A stretch of DNA of 7,950 nt. Source: JAIRQK01 sp047974135 (lineage in GTDB: Bacteria > Campylobacterota > Campylobacteria > Campylobacterales > Campylobacteraceae). Under the pieces are notes generated by a model. It had not been told where the DNA came from. It worked only from the letters and a program-made list of their open reading frames with translations, and made no database searches. This document shows positions 1-5,619 of this stretch, piece after piece (position 1 is the stretch's first letter; the number at the start of each line of letters is the position of its first letter). The stretch is from assembly GCA_047974135.1 (NCBI GenBank), contig JBKECC010000049.1:1-7950 (forward strand), given 5' to 3'. Position numbers and translations under genes: made by a program.

Positions 1-136
1 AATCTTTGCATGGAGATGATTTGTAAAAATAACTTTTCACAAAAAGCGTTCCATTTTCATCATAAGCAAAAAGATTTAATTTGTGTGCAAAAATAGATGT
101 TATACAAAAAGCACTAATTAACAATATGCGAAGCAT
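1..136 (-). CDS. nikL: NikL-like periplasmic/membrane-anchored component of an ECF nickel/cobalt transporter, N-terminal part only
   Basis: The first 45 codons are visible; the rest lies beyond the left edge. The protein starts MLRILLISAF and has a hydrophobic signal segment (residues 2-16) ending SIFA, followed by HKLNLFAYDENGTLFVKSYF. This resembles the start of NikL/CbiL accessory proteins of energy-coupling-factor nickel or cobalt importers (typically AH(K/R)xNxFA then a beta-rich domain). Cleavage after Ala17 would leave His18 as the mature N-terminus. The ATG at 136 is preceded by AAAGGAA at good spacing, and that Shine-Dalgarno runs out of the palindrome copy at 145-156. The gene overlaps the 3' end of nikM by 23 bases in another frame, so translational coupling is likely. 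The NikL assignment rests on these 45 residues plus the nikK-nikM context; the choice of nickel over cobalt is inferred from family knowledge. Confidence 0.7.
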   Translation of the reverse strand, partial: MLRILLISAFCITSIFAHKLNLFAYDENGTLFVKSYFYKSSPCKD

Positions 137-737
137 TAGTTTCCTTTACATGTAAAAGTGATGGAGATACTTTTTCTATAAATCTAAGTGCAAAAAGTGT
201 TACCAAGCCTTCTATAAACATAAGAGGCAAATGTGCCAAAAATGCAAGTTTTGCTGACGGTATAAAAGCTTCACCATTTAACGCAAGACAAAATGATAGA
301 AGTAGGGTTGAGATACCAAGAGGAATAAATCCTACTAAAAACCAAAGAGTATTTTTTTGCCAATTTTTAGTTGTTTTTATGTTGAAAAGCAAGTAACCCA
401 AAAGCGTTGGTGTTGCTATATTGAAGAGATTTATACCCAAAGTTGTGATTCCGCCATAACCAAAAAGTAAGCCCTGCAAAAGTAGGGCTATAAATATAGA
501 TATAAAGGCACGCACGCCTAAAAGTGCTCCGATGATGCCACCCAAAACCAAATGCACTGATGTTGGACCAAGCGGAATATGTACAAAAGATGATACAAAA
601 AAAAGTGCCGATAAAACAGCTACCTTTGGGATATCTTCCGTTTTTAATGTCTTAAATGCGTAAATTGTAAGAGCGGCTGAAACAATAGCTCCACCAATCA
701 AAATTTCAGGATTTAATACACCTTCACTGATATGCAT
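114..737 (-). CDS. nikM: CbiM/NikM-type substrate-binding membrane subunit of an ECF nickel/cobalt transporter
   Basis: The 207-residue protein begins MHISEGVL, the hallmark N-terminus of CbiM/NikM proteins. In this family the Met1 amino group and His2 form part of a square-planar metal site, which fixes the ATG at 737 as the true start. A second signature, VHIPLGPTSVHLVLGG, spans residues 52-67 and offers His53 and His62 as further ligands. About six hydrophobic segments follow (near residues 10-30, 38-52, 62-90, 95-118, 128-155 and 165-187), so this is an integral inner-membrane protein of usual CbiM length. It should bind Ni2+ or Co2+ and work with a transmembrane (NikQ) and an ATPase (NikO) subunit, both presumably beyond the left edge. 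It starts 21 bases after the nikK stop with an AAGG Shine-Dalgarno, and its tail overlaps nikL. Nickel is favoured over cobalt because the K and L accessory genes usually accompany NikM. Confidence 0.88.
   Translation of the reverse strand: MHISEGVLNPEILIGGAIVSAALTIYAFKTLKTEDIPKVAVLSALFFVSSFVHIPLGPTSVHLVLGGIIGALLGVRAFISIFIALLLQGLLFGYGGITTLGINLFNIATPTLLGYLLFNIKTTKNWQKNTLWFLVGFIPLGISTLLLSFCLALNGEAFIPSAKLAFLAHLPLMFIEGLVTLFALRFIEKVSPSLLHVKETNASHIVN
145..156 (-). repeat. Exact TTTACATGTAAA palindrome at the nikL Shine-Dalgarno, inside nikM
   Basis: On the minus strand the palindrome is followed directly by GGAAACTAATG, so its last bases form the AAAGGAA ribosome site of nikL. In the nikM frame it reads Leu-His-Val-Lys near the C-terminus. 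Confidence 0.9.
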
Positions 738-758
738 GCGTTTTGCCTTGTATAAAAA

Positions 759-1508
759 TTATTTAGAATAAGACTCTGTTTTTAACCAAAGAACGGCTCC
801 AAGTTCAACAGGATACTCTTTGCCATCTTTTTTGATAGTTACATCATCGTCTATAAGCGCTGCAAAACCCCACCATCCAGCTTGTGGCATGGCAAAATGG
901 AAAATTCCATTGCTATCAGTTTTGACTACTTGAGTTACATACATGTCATTTGGTGCTTTTAAACCTTTTGTATTGTAGTACTCGACTTCAACTTCTACAT
1001 TTGCTGCAGGCTTTCCTTTGTAAAGTACTTGTCCACTAAAGATATTTCCAGCGTACAAAGAGTAAGGTCTTGAAAGTGGAATAATTTCAGCTTTTAACCC
1101 AATCGGTTCATCCCAACCCTCAGCAGAACCAAAAGCATCTATGATAGTTTTTGTTTGGTGACGAATGTATTTATCTTCATCAGATTCAAAATATGGAACA
1201 GGATCAACATAAAACTGATAAACGCCAGGCTCTTTTATAGTGTAGCTTGCTTCCCAAGTTTTAAAACCTTTTTTGCTAACCTCTTTTAGATTTTGCAATA
1301 TTGAAGTTTTTTTGCCTTCAAAAAAAACACCAGCTTCGTTTGGTTTCACCATATTCATCTGATTTTGTTCAAATGGATGTGTAAACTCATAAACAACATT
1401 CACAGATGTCTTATCACCTTGCTCTATAACAGACTTATCTGTCATAACTGTCTGAAAATGTGCAAACATAAAAGTTGCACACAACAAAATACCAAGTAAT
1501 ACTTTCAT
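759..1508 (-). CDS. nikK: DUF4198 / NikK-like secreted accessory protein of nickel/cobalt uptake
   Basis: The 249-residue protein starts MKVLLGILLC with a short signal peptide ending ATFMFA before HFQTVMTD, so His17 would be the mature N-terminus. The rest is beta-rich and soluble: an immunoglobulin-like first half (strand-turn pattern around residues 35-110, with EPGVYQFYVDP) and a second half with the carboxypeptidase-regulatory-like signature GKPAANVEVEVEYYN, then a fragment reading DSNGIFHFAMPQAGWWGFAAL. This matches DUF4198 proteins encoded beside NikM, annotated NikK or CbiK. The proposed role is periplasmic capture or delivery of Ni2+/Co2+ to the NikM core; I know of no firm biochemical mechanism. 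A strong AGGAGGA Shine-Dalgarno lies 6 bases before the ATG. It is the first gene of the nikK-nikM-nikL set, with its own likely promoter upstream. Nickel versus cobalt cannot be settled from sequence. Confidence 0.78.
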   Translation of the reverse strand: MKVLLGILLCATFMFAHFQTVMTDKSVIEQGDKTSVNVVYEFTHPFEQNQMNMVKPNEAGVFFEGKKTSILQNLKEVSKKGFKTWEASYTIKEPGVYQFYVDPVPYFESDEDKYIRHQTKTIIDAFGSAEGWDEPIGLKAEIIPLSRPYSLYAGNIFSGQVLYKGKPAANVEVEVEYYNTKGLKAPNDMYVTQVVKTDSNGIFHFAMPQAGWWGFAALIDDDVTIKKDGKEYPVELGAVLWLKTESYSK

Positions 1509-1560
1509 AAATATCCTCCTACTTAGATATTACTAAAATTTTTAAAGTATTACATTTATA
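1496..1560 (-). promoter_or_regulatory. Candidate promoter and nickel-regulator operator of nikK
   Basis: On the minus strand a possible -10 TATAAA lies at 1555-1560, putting the transcript start near 1548. A perfect 10-bp inverted repeat, GTAATACTTT (1496-1505) and AAAGTATTAC (1544-1553), brackets the start codon region, and a third TATTAC half-site lies at 1528-1533. TATTA at 1528-1532 and at 1548-1552 are separated by exactly 15 bases. That spacing agrees with the TRWYA-N15-TRWYA pattern I recall for Helicobacter NikR. The sites would overlap the transcript start, as expected for a repressor. The region is very A+T-rich and one arm lies in coding sequence, so chance matches are possible. 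Confidence 0.3.
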
Positions 1561-1612
1561 AGTTAAATTGTCACTTAAGAATTTTGAAATTTTTGATGAA
1601 ATTTTAAGCAGT

Positions 1613-2326
1613 TTAAAGAAGTTTTGCACCGACTGCAAATCTTCCACAAACCCCCTCTCTTCTGTATGAAAAGTAGTTTGTGTCACAACAAGTGCAAATA
1701 TTTTCAGTTTTTACATGTAAGATATTGCAATTTGCAAGTTGAGTAAGGATGATTTGTTCTAAATCTAAAAAATACTTATCATTTCTGGTAGTAAGTGCAA
1801 AAGCAAACTTCTCTTTTGGTTCATCTAAAACTGTACCATTTATCTCGTAACAGCAAGATTTTATAAAAGGTCCAACGTAAGCGTATATATCTTTTGCGTG
1901 AGAGCCAAACTCATCTCTCATTTTGTGATAAGTTTTTGAGACAATGTCTAAAAATGCTCCAGCACGCCCAGCATGTATAACGCTTGCAATCTCTTTTTTT
2001 GCATCATAAAGAACGATAGGAGCGCAGTCTGCAACCATAACGCAAAGCACTAAATTTTTATCTTTTTTGATGATTGCATCGCATGATTGTAGTTTGTTTG
2101 AAGTTGCTATTTGAATTTTATCGCTATGGATTTGATCCATAAAAACAAGATTATCAGTAGTTGTACTAAAATAGTTAGCAAAAATTTCACGATTTTTCTT
2201 TACATGTAAAACATTATCATTTACATGTAAACCAAGATTTAAATTTTGATATGGTGCTTTACTAACTCCACCAAATCTATCGCTTAAGATGATTTTTACA
2301 CCTTTGTGAAGTAAAATCTCTTTCAT
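1613..2326 (-). CDS. pgeF: PgeF/YfiH family protein (multicopper polyphenol oxidase/'laccase domain', peptidoglycan editing factor)
   Basis: The 237-residue protein shows the family pattern in order: SDRFGGVSKAPYQNLNLGLHV near the N-terminus, MDQIHSDK with His67, VADCAPIVLYD with Cys101, VIHAGRAGAF with His118, and KSCCYEI further on. His67, Cys101 and His118 are the expected metal/catalytic triad. Length is normal for the family (about 240). Homologues act on purine nucleosides (phosphorolysis/deamination), and E. coli PgeF removes wrongly built UDP-MurNAc precursors; which activity this one has is not visible. The usual HAGWRG loop reads HAGRAG here, with Trp replaced by Arg. The start ATG shares one base with the ribE stop (TAATG), so the two genes are translationally coupled. 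Three exact TTACATGTAA palindromes lie inside the gene, each read as Leu-His-Val. No clear terminator follows before nikK. Confidence 0.88.
   Translation of the reverse strand: MKEILLHKGVKIILSDRFGGVSKAPYQNLNLGLHVNDNVLHVKKNREIFANYFSTTTDNLVFMDQIHSDKIQIATSNKLQSCDAIIKKDKNLVLCVMVADCAPIVLYDAKKEIASVIHAGRAGAFLDIVSKTYHKMRDEFGSHAKDIYAYVGPFIKSCCYEINGTVLDEPKEKFAFALTTRNDKYFLDLEQIILTQLANCNILHVKTENICTCCDTNYFSYRREGVCGRFAVGAKLL
1710..1721 (-). repeat. Palindrome copy in the 3' part of pgeF
   Basis: Core TTACATGTAA at 1711-1720, one base short of the 12-bp form. Read in the pgeF frame it encodes Leu-His-Val-Lys (NILHVKTENI). Confidence 0.9.
2199..2231 (-). repeat. Pair of exact TTTACATGTAAA palindromes in the 5' part of pgeF
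   Basis: Copies at 2199-2210 and 2220-2231 are centred 21 bases apart, two helical turns. They encode LHVK and LHVN (the segment LGLHVNDNVLHVKK). The LGLHV part is conserved in PgeF proteins generally, so that copy may be constrained by the protein as well. Confidence 0.9.
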
Positions 2327-2937
2327 TAGTAAAGTGCCATCATCCTATCAACATCACCCCAACTTAAATCTTTATCTTTGTGTGTTGTGATATGAAAAAG
2401 ATACCTTGCAATCATGTCTGTTTCGATGTTTACTCTGTATCCAGTTTTGTAGTTTGAAAAAATCGTTTCATCAAATGTGTGAGGGATTATGGTAAGTCTA
2501 AACGCGTCATCTTTAACATCGTTTACAGTTAGGCTAACTCCATCGATAGCGATGCTTCCCTTTGGAGCTATGAACTTTATAAACTCTTTTTTTACTTTTA
2601 TAGTTATATCGACACCGTTTTCAACTTTTACTATTTTTACTATCTCACCAATCGTGTCAATATGCCCTTGAACTAAGTGTCCCTCAACCCTGCTACCTAG
2701 TTTCATGGCTGGCTCGATGTGCACAAAATCTTTTAAGTTTTCTGTTGCTATGTTTTTTCTACTCTCAACAGTTAATTCAACCACAAAACTTCCACTTTTT
2801 ACTTCAACAACAGTAAGACAAGCGCCATTTACAGCTATGCTATCGCCGATATTTGGTTTATGTTTTGCGCTTAAATTTAAGAAGTTATTTTGATAAGAGA
2901 TAACTTTTGCCCTCTCTCTTATGAGCCCTGTGAACAT
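2326..2937 (-). CDS. ribE: Riboflavin synthase, alpha subunit
   Basis: RibE dismutates two 6,7-dimethyl-8-ribityllumazine molecules to riboflavin, as a cytosolic trimer. The 203-residue protein starts MFTGLIRE, the conserved N-terminus, and has the two lumazine-binding repeats: GDSIAVNGACLTVV then GSRVEGHLVQGHIDTIGEI in the first half, and GSIAIDGVSLTVNDV with IPHTFDETIF in the second. A longer reading from 2961 would add MFTYKRKS. I reject it because AAAGGAA sits 5 bases before the ATG at 2937, inside that extension, and because family members begin MFTG. A promoter with a perfect TATAAT (2973-2978) lies upstream, and a one-mismatch palindrome copy (2947-2958) lies between it and the Shine-Dalgarno. 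The gene is transcribed with pgeF; pairing these two is not an obvious pathway link. Confidence 0.95.
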   Translation of the reverse strand: MFTGLIRERAKVISYQNNFLNLSAKHKPNIGDSIAVNGACLTVVEVKSGSFVVELTVESRKNIATENLKDFVHIEPAMKLGSRVEGHLVQGHIDTIGEIVKIVKVENGVDITIKVKKEFIKFIAPKGSIAIDGVSLTVNDVKDDAFRLTIIPHTFDETIFSNYKTGYRVNIETDMIARYLFHITTHKDKDLSWGDVDRMMALY

Positions 2938-2946
2938 TGATTTCCT

Positions 2947-2958
2947 TTTATATGTAAA
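2947..2958 (-). repeat. Near-copy of the palindrome in front of ribE
   Basis: Minus strand reads TTTACATATAAA, one base off TTTACATGTAAA. Its right-hand AAA run leads directly into AAAGGAA, the ribE Shine-Dalgarno. Position relative to the start matches the exact copies before nikL and the secreted-protein gene. Confidence 0.6.
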
Positions 2959-2972
2959 CAAAATATGGTTGT

Positions 2973-2978
2973 ATTATA
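2973..2978 (-). promoter_or_regulatory. Promoter (-10) of ribE-pgeF
   Basis: A perfect TATAAT on the minus strand lies 35 bases before the ribE ATG. The predicted transcript start is about 2966, giving a 5' leader of about 29 bases. No good -35 is visible, which is usual for Campylobacterota sigma-70 promoters. The palindrome variant at 2947-2958 would fall at about +9 to +20. Confidence 0.6.
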
Positions 2979-2983
2979 CTTAA

Positions 2984-3022
2984 AAAACACTTCGAGAGTT
3001 TACATGTAAAAGCTTGTGTTTT
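2984..3022 (-). terminator. Possible terminator after the secreted-protein gene
   Basis: On the minus strand AAAACAC and GTGTTTT form a 7-bp stem around a 25-base interior. The second arm continues into a run of T (2982-2987). The interior contains an exact TTTACATGTAAA copy that could form an inner stem. The stem is A+T-rich and starts at the stop codon, so termination would be weak or conditional. Confidence 0.4.
2999..3010. repeat. Exact TTTACATGTAAA palindrome between the secreted-protein gene and ribE
   Basis: This exact 12-bp palindrome lies 11 bases beyond the secreted-protein gene's stop codon, inside the loop of the possible terminator hairpin, and about 26 bases upstream of the ribE -10 box. 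Confidence 0.9.
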
Positions 3023-3551
3023 ACTCAAACTCCGGTGCTTCTAAGTTGTTCATCATAAAGTTAATAACATCTATTTGATTTGTTAAAATGGTTCTTGTAA
3101 CTTTGTCATTTGAAGCAATCCACTCAGCCGTATAACTTCCAGCAGCATCGCCAAAAACTCCTCTAAATACGCAGTATATTTCTTCAGATTCATAACACAC
3201 AACGCCAAAATAGTTATTTGCACTTGCAAACAAATGCCTATCATTCCATGCATTATACATATTTGATGTATCAAGGTTAAAGGTTTTGTCGCCAAATATA
3301 ACGCTCAAACTTTTTAAATAAGTTTTTGGTATGTCACCATCAGTGCCAAAAGGAAGCCGGTTATTTATGGTGCAAATGATATCTGCTTCACCACTTTTGC
3401 AATTTTTTATATTAAACCTTACTGCATCAAAATCCTCTTCAACTATAACTAACTTTTCGCCCTTAGATAATGTAATCTCTGTTTTAACTTCCGCAAAAGA
3501 TTGGGTAAAAAACAAAAATATCAAAACAAAAATAGATAAAATCTTTTTCAT
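3021..3551 (-). CDS. Secreted protein of unknown function with four cysteines
   Basis: I do not recognise a family. From the ATG at 3551 the protein has 176 residues, with a clear Sec signal peptide: MKK, a very hydrophobic stretch (ILSIFVLIFLFF), then TQSFA before EVKTEITL, so cleavage after SFA is likely. An upstream ATG at 3557 overlaps the Shine-Dalgarno AAAGGA and leaves no spacing, so 3551 (5 bases spacing) is preferred. The mature part is beta-rich and mildly acidic. It has four cysteines, numbered from the 3551 start: Cys51 and Cys60 (NCKSGEADIIC) and Cys119 and Cys127 (VCYESEEIYC). Each pair is spaced by 7-8 residues, which suggests two disulfides in the periplasm. No metal, haem or catalytic motif is evident. 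The gene has its own extended -10 promoter, is divergent from mnmG, and appears monocistronic. Confidence 0.8.
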   Translation of the reverse strand: MKKILSIFVLIFLFFTQSFAEVKTEITLSKGEKLVIVEEDFDAVRFNIKNCKSGEADIICTINNRLPFGTDGDIPKTYLKSLSVIFGDKTFNLDTSNMYNAWNDRHLFASANNYFGVVCYESEEIYCVFRGVFGDAAGSYTAEWIASNDKVTRTILTNQIDVINFMMNNLEAPEFE

Positions 3552-3559
3552 ATACATCC

Positions 3560-3571
3560 TTTACATGTAAG
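3560..3571 (-). repeat. Palindrome copy at the Shine-Dalgarno of the secreted-protein gene
   Basis: The exact 10-bp core TTACATGTAA is at 3561-3570; the minus strand reads CTTACATGTAAA followed by GGA. The right arm therefore supplies the AAA of the AAAGGA Shine-Dalgarno for the ATG at 3551. Confidence 0.85.
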
Positions 3572-3577
3572 TGCGAT

Positions 3578-3585
3578 ATTATAGC
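3578..3585 (-). promoter_or_regulatory. Extended -10 promoter of the secreted-protein gene
   Basis: Minus strand reads TTTTTGCTATAAT, a perfect TGnTATAAT extended -10 with TATAAT at 3578-3583. The transcript would start near 3571, so the palindrome copy at 3560-3571 would be the very 5' end of the mRNA. Confidence 0.65.
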
Positions 3586-3640
3586 AAAAACGGTAAATCA
3601 CGCATGTTAAAGATTTTGTCCAGCCCGATTTTAAATTTTA

Positions 3641-3649
3641 TGCTACAAT
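3641..3649 (+). promoter_or_regulatory. Extended -10 promoter of mnmG
   Basis: TGCTACAAT is an extended -10 with one mismatch to TATAAT. The predicted start is near 3656, giving a leader of about 34 bases that contains the palindrome at 3665-3676. No convincing -35 at normal spacing. Confidence 0.5.
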
Positions 3650-3664
3650 AATCCCCTTAAAAAA

Positions 3665-3676
3665 TTTACATGTAAA
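3665..3676 (+). repeat. Exact TTTACATGTAAA palindrome in the mnmG leader
   Basis: It lies at about +10 to +21 of the predicted mnmG transcript and ends 13 bases before the ATG. Its trailing AAAG is the only purine-rich stretch with any Shine-Dalgarno likeness upstream of mnmG. Confidence 0.85.
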
Positions 3677-3689
3677 GATACACAAAAAA

Positions 3690-5558
3690 ATGAATTATGA
3701 TATTATCGTTGTTGGTGGAGGGCATGCTGGCGTTGAAGCAGCTCTTAGTTCAGCAAGACTTGGCAAGAAAACACTTTTAATCACTATACTCGCCGAACAA
3801 ATAGGAGCTATTAGCTGCAACCCTGCAGTTGGCGGACTTGCAAAAGGACATTTAGTAAAAGAACTTGACGCTCTTGGCGGAGAGATGGGGCTTATAACAG
3901 ACGCTGTTGGCATACAATTTCGTATTTTAAATGAGTCAAAAGGTCCAGCAGTTCGTGGAAGTAGGGCGCAAGTTGATATGGATAGATATAGAATAAAAGC
4001 AAGAAATATCATACTAAACACTCCAAATTTGGACGTAAAGCAAGAAATTGCAGAAGAGTTGATAACTGAAAATGGCGAAGTAAAAGGCGTTTTAACTCAG
4101 CTACAAAATCGCTACTTTGCAAAAAAAATAATCCTCACAACCGGAACATTTTTAAGCGGACTTATCCATATAGGCGAGATGAAGCAAGAAGCAGGACGAG
4201 CAGGGGAGTTTAGTGCAAAAAAACTATCGAAAAGTTTAAGAGATTTGGGGCTTGATGTTGGACGACTAAAGACTGGAACATGTCCAAGAGTTGATGCAAA
4301 GAGTATTGATTTTTCTGTGATGGATACTCAAGGCGGAGATGAAAGTCCAATCCCCTTTAGTTTTAGAACAAATAAAGAAGAGTTTAAGCCTCACCAACTG
4401 CCTTGTTATGTAACTTACACAAATGAAACAACCCACAAGATAATCGAGAGCAATTTTTACAGAGCACCACTTTTTACAGGACAAATAGAGGGCGTGGGCC
4501 CAAGATACTGCCCAAGCATAGAAGATAAGATAAATCGTTTTCGTGATAAAGAGAGACATCATCTCTTCATTGAGCCACAAACAAAAGAGGCGACAGAGTA
4601 CTATATAAATGGACTCTCAACCTCACTTCCAGTTGATACACAACTTGAGATGATAAAAAGTATAAAAGGTTTAGAAAACGCTAAAATCGTTCGCTTTGGC
4701 TATGCTATAGAGTATGACTATGTAAATCCAACAGAACTTCATCATACGCTTGAGACTAAAAAAGTAAAAGGTCTTTATCTAGCTGGACAGATAAACGGTA
4801 CAACAGGTTATGAAGAAGCAGCAGCACAAGGGCTTATGGCGGGCATAAATGCATGTTTATCTTTGGATGAAAAAGAGCCATTTGTACTACGAAGAGATGA
4901 AGCGTACATAGGCGTTATGATCGATGATTTGGTCACAAAAGGTACAAAAGAGCCGTACCGTATGTTTACATCTCGCGCAGAATATCGTTTGCTTTTGCGT
5001 GAAGACAATGCAGATGTAAGACTTAGCGAATACGGCTTTAATATTGGGCTTTTAGATGAGTACACATATAAAAAAGCAAAGCAAAAAAAAGATGAAACAC
5101 GATCTGGACTTTACTATCTTGATGAAGCTCTTATGACCCCAACAAAAGAAAATATCACATTTTTAGCAAGCATAGAAGAAGAGCCTATAAACGACAAAAC
5201 ACCTCTTCAAAAGATAGTTGCAAGAAAGAGTTTTGATAAAGACAAACTTTTAAAACTGGCTCCAAATTTTGCAAGTTTTAATGATGAAGCTATTGAGCAG
5301 ATTTTAATCCTTGCAAGATACAAAAACTATATAGAAAAACAAGCCGCGCAGATAGAAAAAATGAAAGATATGATAAATGTAAAAATCCCAACAGATATGG
5401 ATTTTTCAAAGGTTAAAAGTTTAAGCAACGAAGTTGTTGAAAAACTTAAAAAGTTTAACCCTCCAACCTTGTTTGCTGCAAGTGAAATCTCAGGCATCAC
5501 ACCAGCTGCTATAGAGGCTTTACATATACATTTAGTGATATTGGGCAAAAACAGATAA
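3690..5558 (+). CDS. mnmG: tRNA uridine-5-carboxymethylaminomethyl(34) synthesis enzyme MnmG (GidA)
   Basis: MnmG, with MnmE, adds the (carboxymethyl)aminomethyl group to C5 of wobble uridine 34 in several tRNAs, using FAD, NADH and methylene-tetrahydrofolate. The 622-residue length is normal. The FAD dinucleotide fold starts at once (VVGGGHAGVEAA, residues 7-18). Family blocks follow: ISCNPAVGGLAKGHLV with Cys43, GPAVRGSRAQVDMDRY, GTFLSGLIHIGEM, RLKTGTCPRVD, RYCPSIEDK with Cys274, GLYLAGQINGTTGYEEAA near residue 365, and DLVTKGTKEPYRMFTSRAEYR near 415. Cys43 and Cys274 correspond to the two catalytic cysteines known in E. coli. The helical C-terminus (ASEISGITPAAIEAL) that contacts MnmE and tRNA is intact. 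The start is fixed by the FAD motif, but the 13 bases before it (GATACACAAAAAA) carry no proper Shine-Dalgarno. Its neighbours are unrelated. Confidence 0.98.
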   Translation: MNYDIIVVGGGHAGVEAALSSARLGKKTLLITILAEQIGAISCNPAVGGLAKGHLVKELDALGGEMGLITDAVGIQFRILNESKGPAVRGSRAQVDMDRYRIKARNIILNTPNLDVKQEIAEELITENGEVKGVLTQLQNRYFAKKIILTTGTFLSGLIHIGEMKQEAGRAGEFSAKKLSKSLRDLGLDVGRLKTGTCPRVDAKSIDFSVMDTQGGDESPIPFSFRTNKEEFKPHQLPCYVTYTNETTHKIIESNFYRAPLFTGQIEGVGPRYCPSIEDKINRFRDKERHHLFIEPQTKEATEYYINGLSTSLPVDTQLEMIKSIKGLENAKIVRFGYAIEYDYVNPTELHHTLETKKVKGLYLAGQINGTTGYEEAAAQGLMAGINACLSLDEKEPFVLRRDEAYIGVMIDDLVTKGTKEPYRMFTSRAEYRLLLREDNADVRLSEYGFNIGLLDEYTYKKAKQKKDETRSGLYYLDEALMTPTKENITFLASIEEEPINDKTPLQKIVARKSFDKDKLLKLAPNFASFNDEAIEQILILARYKNYIEKQAAQIEKMKDMINVKIPTDMDFSKVKSLSNEVVEKLKKFNPPTLFAASEISGITPAAIEALHIHLVILGKNR

Positions 5559-5594
5559 TTCTTTACATGTAAAACGTTTTACATGTAAAGAATT
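5557..5594. repeat. Perfect 38-bp palindrome made of two fused TTTACATGTAAA copies
   Basis: Two exact copies (5562-5573 and 5578-5589) are arranged so that the whole stretch from AATTCTTTACATG to its mirror is a perfect inverted repeat with 19-base arms and the dyad between 5575 and 5576. It begins inside the mnmG TAA stop. In RNA it could fold into a hairpin of about 17 bp, but the following bases (TTAATAC) are a poor T-run, so a classical terminator is uncertain. It could equally be a double operator or end-of-gene structure. Confidence 0.95.
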
Positions 5595-5619
5595 TAATAC
5601 AAAACAATCATCAAAAAAC

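Noticed and set aside
941..946. Other ACATGT occurrences (for example 941 and 4278)
   Set aside because: Their flanks do not extend the TTACATGTAA palindrome; they are ordinary coding sequence.
2489..2893. Two plus-strand open frames (60 and 62 codons) within ribE
   Set aside because: They lie wholly antisense to a well-supported riboflavin synthase gene, show no family motifs, and lack ribosome binding sites.
3083..3570. Open frames overlapping the secreted-protein gene on both strands
   Set aside because: The signal-peptide frame has a promoter and Shine-Dalgarno; the others have neither.
3695..5548. Several minus-strand open frames inside mnmG (108, 104, 85 and 73 codons)
   Set aside because: They are antisense shadows of a highly conserved gene, with Ser/Ile-rich translations and no ribosome sites.
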